A stretch of DNA of 64,000 bases from Thermoflexus sp042408815 (GCF_042408815.1 NZ_JBHOQR010000032.1:1-64000), one strand, 5' to 3'. Shown: positions 33,670-42,637, counted from the stretch's first letter. Program-made: numbers and translations. The notes: generated by a model not told the origin, from the sequence alone.

Positions 33670-34443
33670 CTATTTCCCCTGGCGGTTGAGCTCGAACAGG
33701 AATCGAAGCCCATGGAGGGTGAGGTGGGGATCCACCACCTGGATGGCCCGAACTTCATGGGCGATGATATCCGCTAGGCCGCCGGTGGCGATCACCCGGG
33801 CGGGCTCCTCCAGTTCCGCTTGAATCCGGCGGATCATCCCTTCCACCATGCTGGCGAACCCCAGGATCAGACCGGATTGCATGGCCTGGATCGTGTTGCG
33901 GCCGATGGCCCGGGGAGGCCGGATAAGTTCCACCTGATAGAGCTGGGCGGCTGAGGTGACCAGCGCTTCCGCGGCCACCAGGATCCCCGGGGCGATCGCC
34001 CCGCCCAGGTATTCCCCTTCCCGTGAGATCACATCGAACACCGTGGCGGTCCCGAAGGCGATCGCAATCGCCGGCCCCCCATACAACCGAAAGGTCGCCA
34101 CCGCGTTCGCCACCCGATCCGCACCGACTTCCCGCGGGTTCTCCACCATCAGCCGAATCCCGGTTTTAATCCCGGGCCCCACCATGAGGGGTTCAACGCC
34201 CAGGTAATGTCGGATCATCTCTTCGAACACGGTTCGAAGAGGAGGCACCACGCAGGCGATGGCGCAGCCTCGGATTTCGTGCGGCCGGATCCTATGAAGG
34301 GCGAAGAGGTTCATGAACAGGGCGGCGTATTCATCGGCCAGGCGATGGCGCTGGGTGGAGAACCGCCAGTGGGCGATCAGGGATCCCCCATCGAAAACCC
34401 CGGCCTTGATGTTGGTGTTCCCGATGTCCAGACAAAGCAGCAT
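33670..34443 (-). CDS. coaX: Type III pantothenate kinase
   Basis: 257 aa from ATG 34443, behind AGGAGG. Phosphate-binding DIGNTNIKAGVFDGG (5-19), PHEIRGCAIACVVPPL, GADRVANAVATFRLYGG and the catalytic-site region AIAIAFGTATVFDVIS are all CoaX signatures, and the size is typical. It phosphorylates pantothenate, the first step of CoA synthesis, and is the last gene after panB-panE-panC. An upstream open extension to 34635 is non-coding leader with strong hairpins. CoaX enzymes need a monovalent cation and are not feedback-inhibited by CoA (family knowledge). Confidence 0.95.
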   Translation of the reverse strand: MLLCLDIGNTNIKAGVFDGGSLIAHWRFSTQRHRLADEYAALFMNLFALHRIRPHEIRGCAIACVVPPLRTVFEEMIRHYLGVEPLMVGPGIKTGIRLMVENPREVGADRVANAVATFRLYGGPAIAIAFGTATVFDVISREGEYLGGAIAPGILVAAEALVTSAAQLYQVELIRPPRAIGRNTIQAMQSGLILGFASMVEGMIRRIQAELEEPARVIATGGLADIIAHEVRAIQVVDPHLTLHGLRFLFELNRQGK

Positions 34444-34482
34444 TCGAATTCCTCCTGGAACAGCTGACCTCTGCCTGGCGGA

Positions 34483-34619
34483 GGGGCTTTCGCCCCGATG
34501 CTTCCGCTCCGACCTTCCGTCGCCGCTCACGCCCCGTGGGAAGCGGCGTGCCCTGCCTCGGCCTGTGCCGAGGCGAAGAACCTTTCGGCCGGCGCCGGCC
34601 GACCGTGGGCCGAAGGCCC
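34483..34619 (-). promoter_or_regulatory. Strongly structured leader of coaX (five stem-loops)
   Basis: Within 140 nt lie GGGGC-GAAA-GCCCC read on the minus strand (34496-34483, a GNRA-tetraloop hairpin); CGCCGCT (34521-34527) with AGCGGCG (34542-34548) enclosing CAC/GTG; GCCTCGGC (34555-34562) with GCCGAGGC (34567-34574), 4-nt loop; the 18-bp palindrome TCGGCCGGCGCCGGCCGA (34585-34602); and GGGCC-GAA-GGCCC (34607-34619). No coding sequence fits. It lies between panC and coaX, ending 40 nt before the coaX start. It could be a cis-regulatory RNA, an intergenic repeat element or a processing site. Confidence 0.6.
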
Positions 34620-34668
34620 TTAAGGTCGAATTCATCCGACACGTCCTGCAACGGCCCCGGGCTTCCCC

Positions 34669-35505
34669 TTATTCCGGGAGGAGGATGTTGTCGATCAGCC
34701 GCGTCTTCCCAATGTAGACCGCCAGCGAGAGAAGCGCTCGATCCTCCACCCGGCTCAATTCCTGTAGGGTCTCTGGATCGGCCACGCTCACATAATCCAG
34801 CCGGGCCAGCGGTTCAGCCTGGATCACCTCGCGCATGACCATCCGCAGGCGCTCCGCATCCCGTTCCCCCTCCTCATAGCGTGCTTTGGCGGCCTGGAGG
34901 GCTCGGAACAGCACCGTGGCCGCCCGCCGTTCCTCCGGGCCCAGATAGGTGTTCCGGCTGCTCATCGCCAGACCATCTGGCTCTCGAACCGTTGGGCAAA
35001 CTACAATCTCCACCGGGATGTTGAGATCCTGGACCATGCGCCGGATCACCACAGTCTGCTGGGCGTCCTTCTGGCCGAAATACGCCCGCTCCGGCTGGAG
35101 GATGTTAAAGAGCTTGGTGACGACAGTGGCCACGCCCCGGAAGTGGCCGGGCCGCGCGGCGCCCTCTAAGGGCCGGCTGACCTCCTCCACCACCACCCAG
35201 GTTTGGAAGCCGGGCGGATACATTTCCTCCACTGGGGGCGCGAAGACGAGATCCACCCCCAGGGGCGTTAGCAGCTGAAGATCCCGCTCCAGATCGCGGG
35301 GATAGCGGTTGTAGTCCTCGTGGGGCCCGAACTGAGTGGGATTCACGAAGATGCTGACGGCCACATGGTCATTCTCCGCCCGGGCTCGACGGACCAGGGA
35401 GAGGTGCCCCTCGTGAAGATATCCCATCGTCGGCACGAACCCCCACGTGCCAGGAAGAGCTCGCCGGATGGCACGGGCTTCTGCAACCGTGCGAACCACT
35501 TGCAT
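34669..35505 (-). CDS. panC: Pantothenate synthetase
   Basis: 278 aa from ATG 35505, 6 nt after GGGGAGG (an in-frame TTG at 35511 is less likely). Signature motifs: FVPTMGYLHEGHLSLVRRAR, SIFVNPTQFGPHEDYNRYP, HFRGVATVVTKLFNI, YFGQKDAQQ and SSRNTYL. It joins pantoate and beta-alanine using ATP. Part of the minus-strand pan/coa gene group, 103 bp after panE. panD (beta-alanine supply) is not in the window. Confidence 0.96.
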   Translation of the reverse strand: MQVVRTVAEARAIRRALPGTWGFVPTMGYLHEGHLSLVRRARAENDHVAVSIFVNPTQFGPHEDYNRYPRDLERDLQLLTPLGVDLVFAPPVEEMYPPGFQTWVVVEEVSRPLEGAARPGHFRGVATVVTKLFNILQPERAYFGQKDAQQTVVIRRMVQDLNIPVEIVVCPTVREPDGLAMSSRNTYLGPEERRAATVLFRALQAAKARYEEGERDAERLRMVMREVIQAEPLARLDYVSVADPETLQELSRVEDRALLSLAVYIGKTRLIDNILLPE

Positions 35506-35608
35506 GGTCAACCTCCCCGCGATTATGGTTGTTGAAGGAGCCGGGTGAGGGGTCGAAGGCGCTGTATTCTTTACCCTCCGTGGCCTTTCAGACCCCTTCG
35601 ATCTATCC

Positions 35609-36574
35609 TTAGGCGATGGCGGGTGGCGGCCCCTGTTCCAGCTCTGCGGGTCGCATGGCTATACCCCGCCGTTCCTCTGCCGCTTTGACCCTGCGCCAGA
35701 GCGCCTCGTTCAGCGGGGTCGGGACCCCGATTCGCCGCCCAACGGCGGCCACCGCGCCGTTCAGCGCGTCGATCTCCGTCGGGCGCCCTCGACGGAGATC
35801 CTGACGCATGGAGGAAGAATTCTCCGCTGTCTGCCGGCAGACCTCCGCGACAAAGCCCTCCGGATCCTCGAAGGGTAGGGGGATCCCCTGGGCCCGGGCG
35901 ACCCCCGCGGTCTCCCGAGCGACCCCACGGGCTAGGCGCCAGAGATCCGGACGCGTGAGCAGGGCCCCGTTCGGAACGTCAAAGAGGGCCGTAATGGGGT
36001 TGATGGCCGTGTTGGCCACCAGTTTTCCCCAGATCACCCCCTGCAGGTTCTCCTGGACCTCCACCTGGAACCCCGCTCGCTTCAGGAGATCGATGATCTT
36101 CTGGATCTGCTGCCGGTTCGGAGAGGCGGCGCCCAGCCAGATCGGGCCCTCGCCCCCCAGCCGGGCGTGGCCGGGGGCCAGGAGCGTCGCCCCCATGGTG
36201 GTGACTCCCTGGAAGACCCTAGCAGCACCCAGGCGCTCGCGAAGGATCTCATAGGGCCCCAGGCCGTTCTGAAGCGTCAAGGCGACGCCATCGGGGCGGA
36301 GCACCTGCTCCGCCCACCGGGCTGCCCGTTCGGTTTGATAGGTTTTCACCAGGATGAGAGCGAGATCGCATGGGGGCACTTCCATGGGATCGGCAGCGAG
36401 GGCCACGGGGGCGGTCTCTTCCCCCTGAGGGGTTGTGAGGCGCAGGCCATGCCTCCGCGCGGCCTGCAGGGCCTCCACCCATGTGCCCAGCATCCAGACC
36501 TCCGCGATGGGGGCCAGGCGAACCCCAAAGAGGGTCCCCATAGCCCCGGTGCCCAGCAGAGCGATCCGCATCAT
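35609..36574 (-). CDS. panE: 2-dehydropantoate 2-reductase (ketopantoate reductase)
   Basis: 321 aa. NADPH-binding IALLGTGAMGTLFGVRLA at the N-terminus, LILVKTYQTERAA, LTLQNGLGPYEIL and the catalytic-Lys region GVIWGKLVANTAINPITALF are family features. It reduces ketopantoate to pantoate. The start codon overlaps the panB stop as ATGA (36571-36574), so the two are translationally coupled. A second start ATG 36571 is possible. Confidence 0.94.
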   Translation of the reverse strand: MMRIALLGTGAMGTLFGVRLAPIAEVWMLGTWVEALQAARRHGLRLTTPQGEETAPVALAADPMEVPPCDLALILVKTYQTERAARWAEQVLRPDGVALTLQNGLGPYEILRERLGAARVFQGVTTMGATLLAPGHARLGGEGPIWLGAASPNRQQIQKIIDLLKRAGFQVEVQENLQGVIWGKLVANTAINPITALFDVPNGALLTRPDLWRLARGVARETAGVARAQGIPLPFEDPEGFVAEVCRQTAENSSSMRQDLRRGRPTEIDALNGAVAAVGRRIGVPTPLNEALWRRVKAAEERRGIAMRPAELEQGPPPAIA

Positions 36575-37455
36575 CGAGATCCCTCCATCGGTGTAGGGGC
36601 CGGGAAGGCCTCTAGCATCGCCTGGAAGGCTGCTAGCTCCTCTGGATCCATAGAAAAGGTATGCTCCGGGGCAGGGAAACGACGGCCGCGCACGTCCTCG
36701 CAGTAGGCCTGAACCGCGCGCACGATCTCGCTATGGAGGTCGGCATACTTCTTCACGAACCGCGGCGTGAAGCGGTCGAAAAGGCCCAAGAGATCGTGGA
36801 GGACCAGCACCTGCCCATCGCAGCCGGCCCCCGCCCCGATGCCGATGGTGGGAATCCGCAGGCGCTGGGTGATGGCGGCGGCCACCGGCTCGGGGACCAT
36901 CTCCAAGACGATGGCGAAGCAACCGGCGGCTTCGAGGGCCAGGGCGTCCTCCAGCAAGCGTCGGGCATCGGCGGCCGTGCGCCCCTGGAGGCGGTAGCCG
37001 CCCAGCTTGTGCAGAGATTGGGGGGTAAGGCCGATATGACCCATCACGGGGATCCCCGCTCGCACGATGGCCTCGACGGTGGGAACCACCTCCTGCCCCC
37101 CCTCCAGCTTGACGGCATCCATGCCGGCCTCCTTTAGAAACCGGCCGGCGTTCCGGATGGCCTCCGCGATATCTGCCTGGTAGGCCATGAAAGGGAGATC
37201 TCCCACCAGCAGCGCGGAAGGGTTCGCCCGGGCGACGGCTTTCGCGTGATGGAGCATTTCTTCCATCGTCACCGGAAGCGTGTTGGGGTAACCGAGAACG
37301 ACCATGCCCAGAGAGTCCCCCACCAGGATCACATCGACGCCCGCCTGATCCACGGCGAGGGCGGTCGGATAATCATACGCGGTAATCATCGTGATGGGCT
37401 CGCGAGCTGCTTTCCGGGCTTGAAGAGTGTGGATAGTCACCTTTTTGCGGGCCAT
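36571..37455 (-). CDS. panB: 3-methyl-2-oxobutanoate hydroxymethyltransferase
   Basis: 294 aa. ITMITAYDYPTALAVDQAGV, VILVGDSLGMVVLGYPNTLP, VKLEGGQEV, GIPVMGHIGLTPQ and TIGIGAGAGCDGQVLV are PanB signatures. It makes ketopantoate from 2-oxoisovalerate and methylene-tetrahydrofolate, the first committed step of pantothenate synthesis. AGGAGGGG precedes ATG 37455. It is first gene of panB-panE-panC-coaX, with a long leader to the candidate promoter. Confidence 0.96.
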   Translation of the reverse strand: MARKKVTIHTLQARKAAREPITMITAYDYPTALAVDQAGVDVILVGDSLGMVVLGYPNTLPVTMEEMLHHAKAVARANPSALLVGDLPFMAYQADIAEAIRNAGRFLKEAGMDAVKLEGGQEVVPTVEAIVRAGIPVMGHIGLTPQSLHKLGGYRLQGRTAADARRLLEDALALEAAGCFAIVLEMVPEPVAAAITQRLRIPTIGIGAGAGCDGQVLVLHDLLGLFDRFTPRFVKKYADLHSEIVRAVQAYCEDVRGRRFPAPEHTFSMDPEELAAFQAMLEAFPAPTPMEGSR

Positions 37456-37864
37456 GGTCCCCTCCTGAGGGTTTGGGCAGGTCCTGGGGATGCAGGTGCA
37501 CTAAAGAGGAAAGCCATAAAGGGGAGAGCCTTCCGCGGCTTCCCCGAAGCGGGTCGAACGCCGTGGATGGCCACGGGATGGTTGCGCTGGCTTCCCGGGG
37601 CGGGGGAGAACCCGCGGATGTAGCGAGCGGGGATAAAGGGGAAGTCGGGAGCGGATCCCTGACCGCACCGTCCCGGTCGCCCCATGGCAATCCAGGCGGT
37701 TGCAGGAGAATCATGAAACGGATGCCCTCCCACCGGCTCACCGCCCATTCCGGGTCGGTGGCATTTTCAGTATATCACGTGTGCCGTTGCCTGGCTATGC
37801 CCCATGCTACACCCGTGGGGAGTTAGAGCCCTTCGGATCTTTCACAAGGGAAGAGCCCGGGGCA
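37456..37864. other. 409-bp gap upstream of panB
   Basis: It holds the candidate minus-strand promoter (37769-37797) and the roughly 300-nt leader of panB. The leader is GC-rich and contains the decamer TCCCCTTTAT twice (minus strand), without a recognised riboswitch or T-box. No gene is supported. Confidence 0.5.
37769..37797 (-). promoter_or_regulatory. Candidate promoter of the pan operon
   Basis: On the minus strand TAGCCA (37797-37792), a 17-bp spacer and TATACT (37774-37769). The -35 matches TTGACA at four of six positions. Transcription would start near 37762. Confidence 0.5.
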
Positions 37865-38617
37865 TTACCGGGCAGCATTCGGCTTCCCGTGGGTCATGGG
37901 GAGCAGCATGTTGAGCCCGATCAGTCCCGCTAGGATAGGGAGGTTCACCAGGAGCACAGCGGTGAGCAGGGGGATCAGCCGGGCGAGGCTTTCCATCACC
38001 AGCGCCATAAGGGCCTGGTGGAGCGAGATCGGGCCGCCGAGCAGGAAAAGGAGGGCGAGGAGACTTCCGGCGATCCCGAGCGCCGGCCATGCCACCCGAT
38101 CCGAAGGGCTGGGCCACATGGCATTGCCCACCGCGAAAATCAGATAGAACCCGACCCATCCCCATTCCCGCTGCGGGAGCGATTGCAGCACCTGCCATGC
38201 GGCGCCCCACAACGCGATACCGGAAGCGGAAGCGTCCGGCCAGCGGCCGCCAACCAGAGCGATGATCATCAGCCCTGCGGCCAGGGGCGCGGCGCCGATC
38301 AGGCTCATCCGCAGGGGATCGACTTCGGCCAGCTGCACAGCGCCCAGGCGGATCTGCCCGCCGGATCGCTGAGGCCACATCGCGAAGCGATAGCGGCGGA
38401 CGCCCAGGAGCATGGCGGCGAGCCAGTGGCTCAGCTCGTGGAGGAAAACCCCCGGGAACAGGAGGGCCCAGTAAAGCATCACCGCTGCATCGGGATGGCC
38501 CGTAAGGCGGTGGAGCGCGATCTGGAGATGGCGATGCAGCGCCCGCTGGACTATATAAAGCAGGATGCTGGTGATCAGGAAGACCAGGGTGATCTCGAGA
38601 GCGGCCGCCGGATCCAT
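37865..38617 (-). CDS. M50-like membrane metalloprotease
   Basis: 250 aa with about six hydrophobic segments. The zinc motif is HELSHW in FLHELSHWLAAMLLGV (about 59-64), and a second conserved-looking patch NAMWPSPSDRVAWPAL could supply a further zinc ligand (Asp). This resembles small site-2-protease-like M50 members that lack PDZ domains. Substrate unknown. It starts 1 nt after the fmt stop codon (TAG-C-ATG), so it is cotranscribed and probably coupled. Confidence 0.8.
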   Translation of the reverse strand: MDPAAALEITLVFLITSILLYIVQRALHRHLQIALHRLTGHPDAAVMLYWALLFPGVFLHELSHWLAAMLLGVRRYRFAMWPQRSGGQIRLGAVQLAEVDPLRMSLIGAAPLAAGLMIIALVGGRWPDASASGIALWGAAWQVLQSLPQREWGWVGFYLIFAVGNAMWPSPSDRVAWPALGIAGSLLALLFLLGGPISLHQALMALVMESLARLIPLLTAVLLVNLPILAGLIGLNMLLPMTHGKPNAAR

Positions 38618-38618
38618 G

Positions 38619-39554
38619 CTATGCCTCCCGGCCCAGCGTAGCCCCCAGGAAATCTGGGTGCCCGTTCAGGAAGGCCTCGATGGGCATCATTCGCTTGCCT
38701 TCCAGCTGGACTTCCAGGAGCATCAGGGCACCTTCCCCCGTGCCCACCGCGGCTCCCCGATCGACCGGTATCACCCGCCCCGGCGGGGCCTGGAGATCGG
38801 GGTGAACCCGGGCGCGGCCGATTTTCAGCAAACGCCCTTTCCAAAAAGTATATGTTCCAGGCCATGGCGTAAAGGCACGGATCCGCCGCTCGATCTCCAC
38901 GGCGGGCCGTCGCCAGTCGATCTCGCCGTCGGCCTTGGTGATCCGTGGGCAGTAGGTGGCCTGGGAGGGATCCTGGGGCTGGGGGATGATCTCCCCGGCC
39001 AGCCAGCGGCGGAGGGTCTCGCGCATCAGCCGGGCCCCGCGCTGGGCCAGACGTTCCCCCAGCGTTTCCGCCGTATCTTCGGGATAAATCGGTTCCCGCT
39101 CCATCGCTAAGATCGGCCCGGCATCGACTTCCTCGTTCATCAACATCACGGTCACCCCCGTCTCGGGATCGCCATTCAGGATGGCGGCCTGGATCGGCGC
39201 CGGACCTCGATAACGGGGGAGCAGGGAGGCGTGGAGGTTCAGACATCCATAGGGGGGGAGCTGCAGGACCTCCGGAGGCAGGATCAGGCCATAAGCCACC
39301 ACGATGATCCCATCCGGCCGGAGATCCCGCAGCCGGGCCACCGCTTCCGGATCCCGGCGGAGGGAGCGGGGCTGGAACACCGGCAACCCTTGAGCTTCCG
39401 CCCAGATCTTCACCGGAGACGGAGTGGGCCGTAAGCCGCGGCCAGCCGGCTTATCCGGCTGCGTGAAGACCGCGGCGATCTCGTGCTCCTCCGCCAGGGC
39501 CTGGAAGGTCGGCAAGGCGAAGGCGGGAGATCCCATTAGGACCAGACGGGCCAT
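38619..39554 (-). CDS. fmt: Methionyl-tRNA formyltransferase
   Basis: 311 aa, typical length. LVLMGSPAFALPTFQAL, FTQPDKPAGRGLRPTPSPVK, IIVVAYGLILPPEVL, NLHASLLPRYRGPAPIQAAI and EEVDAGPILAM match the formyltransferase domain with the formyl-THF site; the C-terminal OB-like domain has FTPWPGTYTFWKGRLLKI. It formylates initiator Met-tRNA. It sits between a DUF971 gene and the M50-like protease gene on the minus strand. def (peptide deformylase), a common neighbour, is absent here. Confidence 0.96.
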   Translation of the reverse strand: MARLVLMGSPAFALPTFQALAEEHEIAAVFTQPDKPAGRGLRPTPSPVKIWAEAQGLPVFQPRSLRRDPEAVARLRDLRPDGIIVVAYGLILPPEVLQLPPYGCLNLHASLLPRYRGPAPIQAAILNGDPETGVTVMLMNEEVDAGPILAMEREPIYPEDTAETLGERLAQRGARLMRETLRRWLAGEIIPQPQDPSQATYCPRITKADGEIDWRRPAVEIERRIRAFTPWPGTYTFWKGRLLKIGRARVHPDLQAPPGRVIPVDRGAAVGTGEGALMLLEVQLEGKRMMPIEAFLNGHPDFLGATLGREA

Positions 39555-39607
39555 CGGGGGAGCAAGCTCCTTTCCATCTTCTTCCCGTGACCCCGGGGGC
39601 CACAGGT

Positions 39608-39901
39608 CTACTCTGAATCCAGATCGCGCAGGTAGCGCCAGGTATACAGGCCGGAGGAATGGCCATCCCCCCAGAAGAAGCGCACCGCGTAATTTCCCAC
39701 GTAGGTGAAATCCACCAGCGTATCATCCGGTCGGGGACGCAGGCTCAGGGGATCCCCCTGAGCCTGCTGGGCCTCCGCACGGCACAGGGCGCAGGGACGG
39801 GCGGCCCGCCATCGGGACCAGGAGAACGTTCGCCGGAAGCCATCCGGCCACTCCACGATCACCGTGCGGGTTTCCGAATCGATCCGAACACGAGCGGGCA
39901 T
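39608..39901 (-). CDS. DUF971 protein
   Basis: 97 aa from ATG 39901, 6 nt after GGTGGAAAG; a TTG at 39934 is less likely. Key features are VEWPDGFRRTFSW, CALCRAEAQ, VGNYAVRFFWGDGHSSGLYT and WRYLRDLD, the GBBH-like N-terminal domain DUF971 found alone near iron-sulfur (Mrp/Apbc) and other genes. The CALC pair could bind a metal. Precise function unknown. It is first in the unit with fmt (53-bp spacing). Confidence 0.88.
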   Translation of the reverse strand: MPARVRIDSETRTVIVEWPDGFRRTFSWSRWRAARPCALCRAEAQQAQGDPLSLRPRPDDTLVDFTYVGNYAVRFFWGDGHSSGLYTWRYLRDLDSE

Positions 39902-40405
39902 GGCGTCTTTCCACCGGGCAGCCGAAGGCGTCAATGGGCCCTGAAAGATTGCTGTTTGGAATTATAGCCTCTTTTTCCTTTTCTCTTCCCTATGAGGGGA
40001 CAGGGAAATAGCGGGAACAAAGAAGCCCGCTGACCTGGAAGGTGGATCGTGACGGAGGAGCCTTCGGAATGGCCCGGCCTGCCTCCGCCATGGATCCTAT
40101 CCACCCACTTCCATGCTGTTTTCGGAAGATAAATATTCTTCTTCTTCCTTTTAATAAAAATCGGAACCCCTGGTAATCGCATTATTCACTAAATAATAAG
40201 GTTGATAATTCCCGGTTTTTCACGACAATTAATTTAGTTTTATGAATGGATGTGGGTTGTCATCGCAAGGGATCGCTGCAGTAAAATATAAACGTAGTCT
40301 CATCTCCTGTGGCCGTGGGGCGGTAGGCAGGAGAAGCGGGATCGTTGGTCTTGAGGATCTGGGTGGCCCCTATCCGGAAGGCATCCGTCATCCTGGGAGG
40401 CCTGG
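39902..40405. other. 504-bp gene-free region with an AT-rich island
   Basis: The segment of about 40125-40250 is strikingly AT-rich (aaatattcttcttcttcc, attattcactaaataataag, gacaattaatttagtttta) against the GC-rich surroundings. No coding frame is supported. A candidate plus-strand promoter, TTGTCA at 40257-40262 and TAAAAT at 40282-40287 (19-bp spacer), could drive the gene at 40406. Confidence 0.5.
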
Positions 40406-40819
40406 ATGTATCCCGAAAGTGAGATCCTATTCCCACCGCGCTGTATCCCTTTGCTGGCGGAGGCCCGGGGGAAGGCCTGGAAGGCGCTGGTGCGCCGGGT
40501 GGCCCGGTTGCCGGAGGATCACCCGGATACCCTGGCGTTGTCCTTAACGGTGATCCGGCTGGCGGGATGTCTGACCTGTGATATGGACAGCTATCGGGCT
40601 TCCCTCGGTTGCGCCGCGTGCTCCCAGCGCGCGGTGGCCGGTTTCAAGGGCACCGATGAGCAATTAATTCACCGTTTCGAGGAGGCCCGGGAGGAGATCG
40701 AGGCCTATCTGAACCAGGGAACGCCTCTCTCCACCCGGCGGAAGGTGCTTTCTCGAAAAGCTCGGGCCAAGGCCTCCTCGAAGGATGTCCCATCATCCGG
40801 AACCTCCAGGAAGCGATAG
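40406..40819 (+). CDS. Cys-motif hypothetical protein
   Basis: 137 aa. The notable part is GCLTCDMDSYRASLGCAACS (about 54-73), four cysteines in two CxxC pairs 13 residues apart, followed by FKGTDEQLIHRFEEAREEIE. It resembles conserved hypothetical proteins of Anaerolineae-like genomes that I cannot name, possibly metal-binding. The C-terminal 35 residues are basic and low-complexity. It starts with ATG 40406 after GGGAGG. It is followed 135 bp later by the glycosidase gene; no functional link is evident. Confidence 0.7.
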   Translation: MYPESEILFPPRCIPLLAEARGKAWKALVRRVARLPEDHPDTLALSLTVIRLAGCLTCDMDSYRASLGCAACSQRAVAGFKGTDEQLIHRFEEAREEIEAYLNQGTPLSTRRKVLSRKARAKASSKDVPSSGTSRKR

Positions 40820-40954
40820 GAGCTATGCCTTTCGCCTCCTCCTAAGGGCCTCTCCCCGGGTTCCTCTTAGAGAGAGGCGATTCGGCTTTCCAGAACGGAA
40901 GTCCTAGCGGTTCCTGCCGACGCGCCGCTCGTTCCTGCTGGAGGGAATCCCCGG

Positions 40955-42637
40955 ATGCATCGACGTCGGTGGGTCATCCCCTGGATCCTTCTGCTCTTCA
41001 TTCCCTCGGGAGCCCCATGGGCTTTCTCGGCGGGCATGTCCTGGGCCTATGGGGTGACTGGAGAGGAAAACCCGCTGGCCCGTCTTCGCGGGGTTCTCCA
41101 TTACCTCACGAACCCCCTGCGTCCGGCGCCGCAGCTGGCCTCCGAGGGGCCCATCGCCGACACGGATGATCCCCCGTTCGGGGTGAACACCTTCCTGGAG
41201 CAGGAGGCGGAGCCTGAGAAGCGGGAGCGGACGGTACGCATGATCGCCGAGGCCGGCTTCCGCTGGATCCGCCAGGAGTTCCCGTGGGCGGACATTGAGA
41301 TCCATGGGAAGGGGGATTTCGAGGACCGCCGGCATATCCCCTATCGGTCGGCCTGGGAGAAATACGATCACATTGTGGATTTGGCGGGGCGCTATGGCCT
41401 GCGCCTGATCGTGCGGCTCACCAGCCCGCCGGCTTGGTCGCGCCGCGATGGGGAAGCCCGGGGCGCTTTCGCCCCTCCAGACAACCCTGAGGATTTCGCC
41501 GATTTCGCCGAGGCGGTGGCTCGGCGCTATCGCGGGCGGGTGTTCCACTATCAGATCTGGAACGAGCCCAATATCGCCCCGGAGTGGGGATCCTGCCCGA
41601 CATGCGCCGTGGATCCGGAAGCGTATACCGATTTGCTCTGTCGGACCTATCGACGGCTGAAGGCGGTGGATCCGCACATCGTGGTCATCGCGGGGGCGCT
41701 GGCGCCTACCCTCTCCCTGAACCCTTATCCGCCCAACGGGATCAATGATGTCGTTTTCCTGGAGCGGATGTATCGGGCGGGGGCGGGAGCCTGCTTCGAT
41801 GCCCTCTCCGTCCAGGGATATGGCCTCTGGTCCGGCCCCACGGATCGCCGTCTCCGGCCCTACGTGATCAACATCAACCGAGCCCTCTACATCCGGGATG
41901 TCATGGTGCGCCATGGGGACGCCCGCAAGCCGATCTACATTGCGGAGATGGGCTGGAACGCGGTGCCGGACGAGGTGGGAGACAAGCGCTTCGGCCAGGT
42001 AACGGAGGAGCAGAAGGCGCGCTACCTGGTCGAAGCCTTCGAACGGATCCGGCGGGAGTGGCCGTGGGTGGCGGTGGCCAACGTGTGGTTTTTCAAGCGG
42101 GCCTCCGATCGGGAGCGAAATCAATCGTTCTACTATTTCAGCATCGTGGAGCCGGACTTTACCCCTCTTCCGGCTTATGAGGCGCTGAAGGCCTATCTCC
42201 GCCAGCCTCCACGGATGGATCCGGGGGCGCACACCGCGGCCCACTGGGCGCTGCGCTGGGAAGGCCCATGGGCTGAGAGCGGGGAAGGGGTTCGTCGGGG
42301 CCTTCCGGGAGCCCGGGTCATGTGGACATTCTATGGGGGCCGGTTGCGTCTGGAGGGGACCAGCCCGGCGGGGGGCCGCCTGCGGGTGGAGATCGACGGC
42401 GGCCCCCCTCGTTTCTTCGCCCTGAATGCCGGGAGCTGGTCGGTGGAGCTTCCCCTAACGGTCGGGGTGCACGCCGCCCGGGTGACCGTGGAGGCTGGCC
42501 CGGTGGCCCTCGCGCGCATCCGCGTGGGGCGGGGCGAGGAAGAGATGTCGCCGGCTCTCGGCCTGGGATGGCTTGCCCTGGTGATCGGATGGGCCCTCCG
42601 CCAGAACGCCCGCTCCCGTCTTCAGGATCGCATGTGA
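40955..42637 (+). CDS. Secreted clan-A-like glycoside hydrolase
   Basis: 560 aa with an N-terminal hydrophobic signal segment (WVIPWILLLFIPSGAPWAF). The TIM-barrel core (about 75-420) has HYQIWNEPNIAPEWG with the putative acid/base Glu and PIYIAEMGWNAVP with the putative nucleophile Glu, the pattern of GH5/GH39/GH42-type clan A enzymes. The C-terminal 140 residues look like a beta-sandwich, and a last hydrophobic helix (ALGLGWLALVIGWALR) probably anchors the protein. Exact glycoside family and substrate are not assignable by eye. It lies just upstream of the LacI-led mannoside operon, same strand. Confidence 0.78.
   Translation: MHRRRWVIPWILLLFIPSGAPWAFSAGMSWAYGVTGEENPLARLRGVLHYLTNPLRPAPQLASEGPIADTDDPPFGVNTFLEQEAEPEKRERTVRMIAEAGFRWIRQEFPWADIEIHGKGDFEDRRHIPYRSAWEKYDHIVDLAGRYGLRLIVRLTSPPAWSRRDGEARGAFAPPDNPEDFADFAEAVARRYRGRVFHYQIWNEPNIAPEWGSCPTCAVDPEAYTDLLCRTYRRLKAVDPHIVVIAGALAPTLSLNPYPPNGINDVVFLERMYRAGAGACFDALSVQGYGLWSGPTDRRLRPYVININRALYIRDVMVRHGDARKPIYIAEMGWNAVPDEVGDKRFGQVTEEQKARYLVEAFERIRREWPWVAVANVWFFKRASDRERNQSFYYFSIVEPDFTPLPAYEALKAYLRQPPRMDPGAHTAAHWALRWEGPWAESGEGVRRGLPGARVMWTFYGGRLRLEGTSPAGGRLRVEIDGGPPRFFALNAGSWSVELPLTVGVHAARVTVEAGPVALARIRVGRGEEEMSPALGLGWLALVIGWALRQNARSRLQDRM

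Noticed and set aside
37456..37762. T-box or known riboswitch in the panB leader
   Set aside because: No T-box motif (AGGGTGGNACCGCG) or other recognised aptamer consensus is present.
37773..37786. CACGTGTGC near the pan promoter resembling the LacI operator
   Set aside because: Only the right half matches and the left half differs, so it is not a palindrome; the biosynthetic genes have no link to the sugar operon.
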